A DNA stretch of 21,203 nt, from positions 1-21,203 of the forward strand of contig DATHDP010000024.1 in NCBI GenBank assembly GCA_035318985.1, read 5' to 3'. The notes beneath the pieces are model-generated. The model was not told the origin of the DNA, searched no databases, and saw nothing but the letters and a program-made list of their open reading frames with translations. Each line of letters starts with the position of its first letter. The stretch's first letter is position 1. The stretch comes from VBAS01 sp035318985. GTDB taxonomy: Bacteria; Bacteroidota; Bacteroidia; Chitinophagales; Chitinophagaceae. The translations under genes and the position numbers were made by a program. Shown here piece by piece: positions 6,609 to 13,750 of the stretch.

Positions 6609-8864
6609 ATGCAAAACCAAACTCGTCATCTTGCAGCAATTCTTTTTACCGACATTATAGGCTATACGGCCATGATGCAGCAAAACGAAGCATTTGCCGT
6701 ATCAATTATGAAACGCTACACATCTGTTTTGCAAAAAACAGTATCAGCTCATGCAGGGCAAATACTAAACGATTATGGCGATGGTAGTCTTTGTTCTTTT
6801 CCAAGTGCCACCGAAGCTGTAAAATGTGCGGCCGAATTGCAACTGCAATTACAAAGTGATCCTATTGTGCCTTTGCGTATCGGGCTTCATGTTGGTGAAC
6901 TATTTTTTGAAGAAGGAAAAGTGATGGGTGATGGGGTAAATGTTGCCTCACGTATACAATCACTTGGCCAGGCAAACTCAATTCTTTTTTCCGGTGAAAT
7001 AAATAATAAGCTCAAAAATCATCCTGAATTCAAAACTGTTTCTGTTGGTCGTTTTGAATTTAAAAATGTAGATGATCCTGTTGAAGTATTTGCGTTGGCG
7101 AATGAAGGTTTTATTGTTCCAAAAAAAGAACAACTAAGCGGCAAGCTGAAGGAGGCACAGAAAAGATCTTCTTCCAAAAAAATGATCCTCGCTACAGCTA
7201 TTGTCTTGCTATTGATCGCGGCCGGATTCTTTTATAAGAATTTTTCCCGTAATGCGGGGGTTATAAACAAGGAAAAAACTATTGCGATCCTACCTTTTAA
7301 AAACATAAGTGTAAACAAAGAAGAGAACGAACCCTTTTGTGTTGGGGTAGCATTAGAACTCCAGAAAAAAATTGAGTTACTTGGTGCTTTGATCCCTATT
7401 GCACCGCAGTCAGTTGAAAGGTTTCGGGATACCAAATTGTCGATCGCAGATATTGCAAAGGACCTGGGTGGCATCAGTTATATTTTGCAAGGAAATGTTC
7501 TCCGGGATAAAAATAAGATCAAAGTCTTTGTTTCATTAATAGATGCCCTTTCCGGAAAAGAGAAGTGGAGTAAAGATTATTCCGGCGAAGTGGAAGATGT
7601 TTTTACGTTACAAGAAAACATTGCACAACAGATCGCCTCCGAATTACAAGTGAAAATTACACCTGATGAGCAAAGCCGTATAGCAAGGATAGCAACAAAA
7701 AACACAAAAGCATTGGATGCATATAATGAAGCTCAATTAAATTTTGTTAAATATGCTTTTGCCGTATATCCAGATGAAAAAGATTATATAAAAATTCAGG
7801 CACTATGCGACAAGGCTATTTTAATTGATTCGAATCTTGCTGAAGCATATGTATTAAAAGCCCGGGCATACTGGATCGCCAACGGCATAAAGCAATTCTT
7901 CAGCGAAAATTTTATGGATACGGTTAAGCTTCTTTGTCTTAAGGCACTAAAGATCGACAACAATTCCGTAGATGCACTTGTTCAGCTTAGTGAATATTAT
8001 ACACATACTGGAAGAAAGGGTCTTGCTCTCGAAGATCTTCAAAAGGCGATTGCCATTAGCCCAAACAGCTTTGCCGCCAACCTAGCATTTGGAAAAGGAA
8101 ACCCCGATTTGTATTATGATCCGATAAGATCAATTCAGTGCTTGCGTAAAGCTTTAAAGCTCGACCCTTTATCGGTATGGACACCCGAAGTTTATAATGC
8201 AATTGCGTACCAATATCTTTTTATTTGCGATTATAACAAGTCCCAACTTTATTCAAATAGAGTATTGGAATTAGAACAAACCACTGTTGCAGCCAGCAAG
8301 GCATATTGGTGCCTGGTGGTTTCAAATAACCGATTGGGTAATGGCGATAAATGCATTGAGCTGGCTGAAAAATGGAATAAAATTGACAGCAGCGAAGCAT
8401 TTTATCATATGGCAGAAGCATATTGTTATTTAAAAAAAGATTATGTCAAGGGGATCCAGGTATATGAACATTATTTTAAAATAAGTCCTTTGCACATTAA
8501 TTCACACAGATGGGCTATTGCGTTATATAAAACCGGAAAACAAAAAGAAGCGTTAGCGCTTTTTAATAAATCTCTGGAACAATATAAAAAACTAAGCTCT
8601 TTGGGGAGGTTTGATTCGGCACAATATGATGTAGCGGGTGTTTATGCTTTTATGGGAGATAAAAAAAGAGCATATAATATTCTTAAGCTCTGGGGAGCGA
8701 AAGAACATTGGCCGTGGGGCTCTCCAAACTTTATTAAGTTCGATCCATTATTTGAAAATTTGTGGCCTGAGAAAGAATTTAAGGACCTGGTACAATCAGC
8801 CCTTGATGAAAAAACAAAACTGAAAGAAAAAATTCAAAAGATGGAAGAACGAGGAGAATTATAA
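6609..8864 (+). CDS. Class III nucleotide cyclase-domain protein with TolB-like domain and TPRs
   Basis: 751 residues from the ATG at 6609. I prefer this over the ATG at 6576 because a promoter-like sequence covers the latter and MQNQTRHLAAILFTD is the usual family start. Residues 1-165 form a class III adenylate/guanylate cyclase domain: metal-binding Asp15 (FTDIIGY) and Asp58 (YGDGS), plus transition-state Asn111 and Arg115 (GVNVASR). Residues about 192-210 are one membrane helix. A TolB/FlgO-like domain follows (KTIAILPFKNIS, ILQGNVLRDKNKIKVFVSLIDA), then TPR-like helical repeats (about 370-700). The purine-selecting positions are unusual: Asn54 where Lys is standard and Lys104 where Asp is standard. 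Nucleotide specificity, or activity at all, is therefore uncertain. Its stop overlaps that of the convergent dehydratase gene by six bases. Confidence 0.88.
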   Translation: MQNQTRHLAAILFTDIIGYTAMMQQNEAFAVSIMKRYTSVLQKTVSAHAGQILNDYGDGSLCSFPSATEAVKCAAELQLQLQSDPIVPLRIGLHVGELFFEEGKVMGDGVNVASRIQSLGQANSILFSGEINNKLKNHPEFKTVSVGRFEFKNVDDPVEVFALANEGFIVPKKEQLSGKLKEAQKRSSSKKMILATAIVLLLIAAGFFYKNFSRNAGVINKEKTIAILPFKNISVNKEENEPFCVGVALELQKKIELLGALIPIAPQSVERFRDTKLSIADIAKDLGGISYILQGNVLRDKNKIKVFVSLIDALSGKEKWSKDYSGEVEDVFTLQENIAQQIASELQVKITPDEQSRIARIATKNTKALDAYNEAQLNFVKYAFAVYPDEKDYIKIQALCDKAILIDSNLAEAYVLKARAYWIANGIKQFFSENFMDTVKLLCLKALKIDNNSVDALVQLSEYYTHTGRKGLALEDLQKAIAISPNSFAANLAFGKGNPDLYYDPIRSIQCLRKALKLDPLSVWTPEVYNAIAYQYLFICDYNKSQLYSNRVLELEQTTVAASKAYWCLVVSNNRLGNGDKCIELAEKWNKIDSSEAFYHMAEAYCYLKKDYVKGIQVYEHYFKISPLHINSHRWAIALYKTGKQKEALALFNKSLEQYKKLSSLGRFDSAQYDVAGVYAFMGDKKRAYNILKLWGAKEHWPWGSPNFIKFDPLFENLWPEKEFKDLVQSALDEKTKLKEKIQKMEERGEL

Positions 8865-9086
8865 AGCATCGATCTTCTTTGCCAGTTGCCTGTCTTTTTC
8901 AGTTACAATATCTCCTGCGCTGTGAGTGTTTAGCCAGATCTCTACCTCGTTGTAAACATTGGTCCAAAGGGGATGATGATCCATCTTTTCTGCTTCGATG
9001 GCAACCCGTGTCATAAATGCAAATGCTTCGCTGAAATTTTTGAAGGTAAATTTCTTGTACAGCTTATTGTTTTCTTCTTTCCACAT
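8859..9086 (-). CDS. Pterin-4a-carbinolamine dehydratase
   Basis: 75 residues from the ATG at 9084-9086 (MWKEENNKLYKKFTFKNF). The enzyme dehydrates 4a-hydroxytetrahydropterin in pterin cofactor recycling. The catalytic motif EKMDHHP (His37, His38) and the conserved NTH (His55) are present, followed by the usual TEKD...A...I tail. A longer reading from 9137 adds 17 residues encoded by the inverted repeat at 9095-9174, so I reject that start. The gene shares the palindrome TTATAA as a double stop with the convergent cyclase gene. No aromatic amino acid hydroxylase is in the window. It may be cotranscribed with the two minus-strand genes upstream. Confidence 0.9.
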   Translation of the reverse strand: MWKEENNKLYKKFTFKNFSEAFAFMTRVAIEAEKMDHHPLWTNVYNEVEIWLNTHSAGDIVTEKDRQLAKKIDAL

Positions 9087-9094
9087 AAAGATTG

Positions 9095-9174
9095 ATTTGA
9101 TGATGTGATAATATGCCGATGTGCCAATTTTTGTCATTTTATCATCAAATTATCTCATTGGCTAATCGGCATAT
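9095..9174. repeat. Inverted repeat with period-8 arms filling an intergenic gap
   Basis: The left arm (9095-9126) is four octamers: ATTTGATG, ATGTGATA, ATATGCCG, ATGTGCCA. The right arm (9143-9174) is CATCAAAT, TATCTCAT, TGGCTAAT, CGGCATAT. The arms are symmetric around a 16-base centre whose outer AT pairs leave about 12-14 loop bases. Units share AT..G and differ at other positions, so pairing is imperfect. The element starts 8 bases before the dehydratase start and ends exactly at the stop codon of the next gene. Confidence 0.7.
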
Positions 9175-9615
9175 TTAAAATACGAGATGTTCCTTATTCT
9201 TTATTTTTTCATTCGTCAGCTCCATTACTAACTGCACTCCGTTAAGCGATCGAATGTTTTCTGTTTGTTGCTGCAACATTTCATCTGTAACAATATCTCC
9301 TTTCATCAACCATAAAAAATCAAGATGCTTGAATTCCGGTAAAAGATATTCACCGTCAAATTGATTATTGTATATATAATGCTCCAACGCTGTGGAAGGT
9401 TCATGATACTCATACAAGCCAAAAAAATAATTCCTTTTCTTTTTCTTTAGCTGGATTTCTATATCATGGTTTACACGAAAATCAACTCCGAGCATATTGT
9501 TAAGTTGCCAGCAAAACTGGTAATCTTTCATTGGCGCCATAATTCCAAGCAGCCGGGTATCTTCAAAAAAATCATTGGTAATATCCTGTGTATCTAAAAT
9601 AAGTTTGTTGCTCAT
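9175..9615 (-). CDS. IPExxxVDY family protein
   Basis: 146 residues, no signal peptide, function unknown. The region YLLPEFKHLDFLWLMKGD matches the signature that gives the Bacteroidota IPExxxVDY family its name (here LPEFKHLDF). The N-terminal part (LLGIMAPMKDYQFCWQLNNML) also fits this family of about 140-160 residues. The start lies 26 bases after the M28 peptidase stop in the same direction, so the two are probably cotranscribed. I know of no established biochemical role. Confidence 0.7.
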   Translation of the reverse strand: MSNKLILDTQDITNDFFEDTRLLGIMAPMKDYQFCWQLNNMLGVDFRVNHDIEIQLKKKKRNYFFGLYEYHEPSTALEHYIYNNQFDGEYLLPEFKHLDFLWLMKGDIVTDEMLQQQTENIRSLNGVQLVMELTNEKIKNKEHLVF

Positions 9616-9641
9616 GGTGGTTTTGGTTTCTGTTTTTTATT

Positions 9642-11315
9642 TTAAAACTGAACCTCTGTTTCCATTTCTTCGTTGCCTCTTTTGAATTTTACTTTCGCTT
9701 TGTCTCCCTTTTGAAATTTTCCAAGCATTTGCATATAACTGTCCATTGAGCTAATATTGTAATCGCCAACCTTAATAATAATATCGCCAGCCTTCAATCC
9801 CGCTTTTTGTGCGGGTCTTCCATCGGAAACCCCGTCACAACGTAAGCCTGCACCAGAATAGGTATAATCTGGCATTACTCCCATTGTTACGCTGCCGCTG
9901 CGTAACGAAGAAGTGCTTTGTGTTTCCCTCGTTTTTGTAAATGCCAGCTTTTGACTTGTTGTAGTTGGAGAAAGCACAATACTGCTGATATAGTTAATGA
10001 TCTTTGTTTCACCAATGTAGTTTATTTTATCAGCGTCGTCGCTTGGTTTATGATAATCTGAGTGCAAGCCTGTAAAGAAAAATAAAACAGGAATGTCTTT
10101 GCGATAAAAAGATGTATGATCACTTGGACCGGTTCCGCTGCTATCAATTCTAATTACAAAGGGATTCTTTTTATTATTAATATCGATCAAAGTACCCCAT
10201 TGTGGTGAAGTGCCATAACCACCGATCGTTACAACCTCGCTGCTGTCGTTCAGTCTTCCCACCATATCCATATTGATCATATAATTTACTTTGGTAAAAT
10301 CGATGGTCGGGTGTTCCGTAAAAAATTTTGACCCGTTTAATCCAAGCTCTTCTGCAGAGAAAGCAATAAACAGGTAGTTGCTATTTTTCTGTTTTGTATT
10401 TTTTAGAATTCTTGCCAGTTCGATCAATGCAGCCGTACCGCTTGCATTATCATCGGCGCCATTGTGAATTGCTTTTTCTCCTGTACGCAACATAGAATTG
10501 TTGTCTTCGCCATATCCTAAATGATCATAATGTGCGCCGAGTATAACTGTTCTTGCAGCTCCATTATCCAAATATCCGATAACATTGTGGCCGGTTCTTT
10601 TCCTATCGCCAATATCAACTTTAAATTTAATATCAATTGTAGCTGTTTGATCGCCGAAATATTTTTTTGCTGCCGCTTTAGTAACATATAAAACCGGTAC
10701 GTCCAATTTTTCTGTTCTGTCTTTGCTATCAAACTTCAGTTGATCATCAATAGATGAGGTGTTATAAAGTATAACTGCTGATGCACCACGGGTCTTTGCT
10801 TTTTTTGCATTGTTGCGGATGTACTCATTCAAATCGAAATGTGGATTATTTTTATTTTCTTCCAGGGTTTCCTTTAGATCGTAGAACCAGGGCATATCAG
10901 CTTCCTGCACAGCAATAGATGGCATTGCTTCAATGCTTGCGTTTTGAGAAAAGGGAAAAGGGAAAAAATCTTTGTCAACAGTAAGGTTGTTTTCATTGAT
11001 GACAAAATGTGTGGGGCTGTTTATTTGTTTGCCATCATAAATTTCAAATGGCTGATAAAACCCATCGGTACCTTTTGGTTGCAAACCTGCGGCCTGGAAT
11101 TTTTGACTGATAAATTCACTTGCCAGTTTTTCTCCGTTTGTGCCAGCTCTTCTTCCTTCGAGCTTATCACTGGCAAGATAGCTGATACTTACTTGCAGGT
11201 TCGTTACTGTTGTATTGTCCGCTTTACTGAGTTTGGGAGATTTCTTTTTTTGAGCAAAAGAAATTTGAACAAGAAAAAAAGAAATAAATAAATAAACCGC
11301 ACGGATGCTATTCAT
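9642..11315 (-). CDS. Exported M28-family zinc metallopeptidase with C-terminal PDZ domain
   Basis: 557 residues with a signal peptide (1-21, ending SFAQ), so it acts outside the cytoplasmic membrane. It probably cleaves amino-terminal residues from peptides. A PA-type domain appears inserted at about 90-235. The catalytic domain shows the expected two-zinc ligands in order: His262 (GAHYDH), Asp288 (GADDNASG), Glu322/323 (SAEELG), Asp350 (NMDMVG) and His422 (HSDYHK). Residues about 470-557 are a PDZ domain (GLRCDGVSDGRPAQKAGLKA, GDIIIKVG), likely for substrate or partner binding. It is the first gene of a probable three-gene minus-strand transcript. A TAACTTTG -7 element lies upstream. Confidence 0.94.
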   Translation of the reverse strand: MNSIRAVYLFISFFLVQISFAQKKKSPKLSKADNTTVTNLQVSISYLASDKLEGRRAGTNGEKLASEFISQKFQAAGLQPKGTDGFYQPFEIYDGKQINSPTHFVINENNLTVDKDFFPFPFSQNASIEAMPSIAVQEADMPWFYDLKETLEENKNNPHFDLNEYIRNNAKKAKTRGASAVILYNTSSIDDQLKFDSKDRTEKLDVPVLYVTKAAAKKYFGDQTATIDIKFKVDIGDRKRTGHNVIGYLDNGAARTVILGAHYDHLGYGEDNNSMLRTGEKAIHNGADDNASGTAALIELARILKNTKQKNSNYLFIAFSAEELGLNGSKFFTEHPTIDFTKVNYMINMDMVGRLNDSSEVVTIGGYGTSPQWGTLIDINNKKNPFVIRIDSSGTGPSDHTSFYRKDIPVLFFFTGLHSDYHKPSDDADKINYIGETKIINYISSIVLSPTTTSQKLAFTKTRETQSTSSLRSGSVTMGVMPDYTYSGAGLRCDGVSDGRPAQKAGLKAGDIIIKVGDYNISSMDSYMQMLGKFQKGDKAKVKFKRGNEEMETEVQF

Positions 11316-11337
11316 AAGAATTTGAAATTAATTAAGG

Positions 11338-11345
11338 CAAAGTTA
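11338..11345 (-). promoter_or_regulatory. -7 promoter element of the M28 peptidase gene
   Basis: Read on the minus strand, TAACTTTG is a perfect match to TANNTTTG, 22 bases before the ATG. I see no clear -33 element at the ideal distance. Confidence 0.45.
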
Positions 11346-11386
11346 TTAAATAGCTCAAATCGAATAAGGTTAAAGTTTTGTATAGT

Positions 11387-11449
11387 CAATGGGCAATGGT
11401 GAATGGTCAATTTTGGGAAAGTCATATTCACAATGGGCCATTGGCAATT
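11387..11449. repeat. Inverted repeat with period-7 arms upstream of feoB
   Basis: The left side reads CAATGGG, CAATGGT, GAATGGT, CAATT. The right side reads ATTCACA, ATGGGCC, ATTGGCA, ATT. Bases 11392-11411 and 11426-11445 pair symmetrically at 14 of 20 positions around a 14-base loop (11412-11425). The design is the same as that of the repeat at 11-74, but the unit sequence is different. Confidence 0.6.
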
Positions 11450-11488
11450 AACGAAATTGCTCAATGAAGAACAGAAGATGAACACTTC

Positions 11489-11526
11489 GCTTTTGCTCAG
11501 TGCAGGCTGTGCGTCGCAACAAAAGC
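11489..11526. repeat. Short inverted repeat in the feoB upstream region
   Basis: GCTTTTG at 11489-11495 and CAAAAGC at 11520-11526 are perfect 7-bp inverted copies, 24 bases apart. The enclosed DNA is more GC-rich than its surroundings. It could be a hairpin or a dispersed repeat; no T-run follows to make it a clear terminator. Confidence 0.4.
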
Positions 11527-11611
11527 TTAATAGTAGTAACCAAAGCTGGCTATATGACTAAAATCATGCTTCAAAAACCCGATTTCGTAAATATCAACGA
11601 GGTCTATCTTC

Positions 11612-11619
11612 TACATTTG
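11612..11619 (+). promoter_or_regulatory. -7 promoter element of feoB
   Basis: TACATTTG is a perfect match to TANNTTTG and ends 9 bases before the GTG start. Transcription would begin at or within a few bases of the start codon, making the mRNA leaderless or nearly so. No clear -33 element is seen. Confidence 0.5.
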
Positions 11620-11628
11620 TAGGTTACA

Positions 11629-13749
11629 GTGGGCGGAAAAAAATTACATATCGGTTTAGTGGGAAATCCCAATAGCGGCAAGAGTTCATTGTTTAACTGC
11701 CTGACCGGTTTAAATCAAAAAGTTGGCAATTTTCCTGGCGTAACTGTTGAGTTGAAAGTTGGTGATGCAAAAATTGATGATAAACTCTGGGCTGAATTTA
11801 TTGACCTGCCGGGAACTTATAGTCTTTATCCGCGCCGCCATGATGAACAAGTGACCTACGATGTTTTATTAAACGAGGATCACGAGGAACATCCTGATAT
11901 ATTGGTGGTGATCGTTGATGCATCGAACCTGAAAAGAAATTTATTATTTGCTTCGCAGATCATTGATCTGAAGATCCCCACTGTTATTGCACTAACAATG
12001 ATGGACCTTGCCCGAAAAAAAGGAGTAGAAATAGATGTGGCAGGATTGGAAAGAGAATTAGGCGTAGCAGTGATCCCCATAAATCCGAGAAAGAACAAAG
12101 GGATTTCTCAATTAAAAAAAACACTGTCGCAGATAACAACAACGCCTGCTTCAACTAACATAAGAAATTTTGTACCCGATGCATTATGGGGAAGAGGAAC
12201 GGTGCAGGCAATAAAAGAGCAGCTCCCACAATTGAGTGATTACAAAGCTTTGCATCTTGCCTTTAATTATAAAGAACTTGGCATTAGTTCTTCTGTAAAA
12301 AAGATCGTTGAGAATTCAATAAAAGATATTCCATTAAACAAAACACTATCGCAGGCTGAAGAAATAACGGAGCGTTATGCACGGATTAAAACCATCATGC
12401 ACCAAACAGTGGTGGAGCCCGATCCTTTGCAAAGAACTTTGTTTACGGACAAGCTTGATAATGTTCTTCTTCATCGTCGCTGGGGGTATTTGATCCTGCT
12501 GGCGGTTTTATTTTTACTTTTTCAATGTGTGTTTCTGATTGCGCAATTTCCAATGGACTGGATCGAGCTCGGTTTTGCAAAATTGGGCTCTGGCTTATCT
12601 GGTGCATTGCCTGATACATGGTGGAGTGATCTTCTTATAAACGGAGTTGTAGCAGGATTAAGCGGCATTCTTGTTTTTGTACCACAGATCATGATATTGT
12701 TTGGCCTGATCACTGTACTTGAAGACAGCGGTTATATGGCCCGTATTAGTTTTCTTTCTGATCGCTTGATGCGAAGCGTCGGGCTGAATGGAAAAAGTGT
12801 GATGCCCATGATCAGCGGATTTGCCTGCGCCGTGCCAGCGATCATGAGTGCAAGAAGTATTGAAAACAAAAAAGAAAGATTGCTGACTATCCTGATAACG
12901 CCGCTAATGAGTTGCTCGGCAAGATTGCCAGTATTTACAATTTTGATCGGCCTGGTTATTCCTAACAATTACCTGCTTGGGTTTTTGAGTGTCCAGGGTT
13001 TGGTGATGATGGGACTTTATTTACTTGGATTAGTAATGGCTTTGATCGTTTCATCTATTGCCAGGTGGTTTATTAAATCAAAAGAAAGAAGTTTTTTTAT
13101 ACTTGAATTACCAACTTACCGATCGCCACGCTGGGGTAATGTGGTACAAACGATGATCAATAAGGCGAAGATCTTTGTTTTTGATGCCGGCAAGGTTATC
13201 ATGATAATAAGTTTGATTCTTTGGGCATTGAGTTCATTCGGTCCGGGAAACAGAATGAAATATGTGACGCAGCATTATGAGGTGCTAAAGCAACTACCCA
13301 ATGTAAATAGAGAAGAATTAGATAAAGAGTATGGTGCAGCCAAGCTGGAAAATTCTTATGCCGGTATTTTAGGAAAGTCAATTGAGCCGGCAATTAAACC
13401 ATTGGGTTATGATTGGAAGATCGGTATTGCCCTAATTACTTCATTTGCTGCAAGAGAAGTGTTTGTTGGTACTATGGCAACACTTTACAGTGTCGGCGAC
13501 CAGGATAAAAATGATCTGCGATTACGTGATAAAATGAAAGCTGCAAAAAAAGAAGATGGCACTCCTGTTTATACACTTGCCTCGGGTCTATCACTAATGA
13601 TCTTTTATGTATTTGCCATGCAATGCATGAGTACATTAGCCGTGGTAAAGCGTGAAACAAAAACCTGGAAGTGGCCGATCATACAACTCATTTATATGAC
13701 GGGCCTGGCTTATATAATGAGTTTAATAGTTTTCCAGATATTCAAGTAG
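11629..13749 (+). CDS. feoB: Ferrous iron transport protein FeoB
   Basis: 706 residues. FeoB imports Fe(II) across the inner membrane. The cytoplasmic G domain shows G1 GNPNSGKSS (12-20), the G2 threonine Thr39 (FPGVTVE) and G3 DLPG (59-62). The G4 position reads TMMD (123-126) instead of NxxD. The Gate-type membrane region runs from about residue 285 to the end, with helices and conserved stretches such as GYMARISFLSDRLMRSVGLN and GFACAVPAIMSAR. The GTG start is forced: an in-frame TAG lies three codons upstream and the G1 motif begins at residue 12. feoA is not adjacent; it is on the opposite strand about 4.2 kb away. The gene ends one base before the convergent serine hydrolase gene. Confidence 0.96.
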   Translation: MGGKKLHIGLVGNPNSGKSSLFNCLTGLNQKVGNFPGVTVELKVGDAKIDDKLWAEFIDLPGTYSLYPRRHDEQVTYDVLLNEDHEEHPDILVVIVDASNLKRNLLFASQIIDLKIPTVIALTMMDLARKKGVEIDVAGLERELGVAVIPINPRKNKGISQLKKTLSQITTTPASTNIRNFVPDALWGRGTVQAIKEQLPQLSDYKALHLAFNYKELGISSSVKKIVENSIKDIPLNKTLSQAEEITERYARIKTIMHQTVVEPDPLQRTLFTDKLDNVLLHRRWGYLILLAVLFLLFQCVFLIAQFPMDWIELGFAKLGSGLSGALPDTWWSDLLINGVVAGLSGILVFVPQIMILFGLITVLEDSGYMARISFLSDRLMRSVGLNGKSVMPMISGFACAVPAIMSARSIENKKERLLTILITPLMSCSARLPVFTILIGLVIPNNYLLGFLSVQGLVMMGLYLLGLVMALIVSSIARWFIKSKERSFFILELPTYRSPRWGNVVQTMINKAKIFVFDAGKVIMIISLILWALSSFGPGNRMKYVTQHYEVLKQLPNVNREELDKEYGAAKLENSYAGILGKSIEPAIKPLGYDWKIGIALITSFAAREVFVGTMATLYSVGDQDKNDLRLRDKMKAAKKEDGTPVYTLASGLSLMIFYVFAMQCMSTLAVVKRETKTWKWPIIQLIYMTGLAYIMSLIVFQIFK

Positions 13750-13750
13750 T

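Larger units (their letters stand above)
11316..11628. other. 313-base non-coding stretch between divergent M28 peptidase and feoB genes
   Basis: It holds the M28 -7 element, a period-7 inverted repeat (11387-11449), a second inverted repeat (GCTTTTG 11489-11495, CAAAAGC 11520-11526) and the feoB -7 element at 11612-11619. I see no convincing ORF, tRNA or Fur-type operator. Confidence 0.6.

Noticed and set aside
9087..9137. 17-residue N-terminal extension of the dehydratase
   Set aside because: It is encoded by the loop and left arm of the inverted repeat; the family normally starts near MWKEENN.
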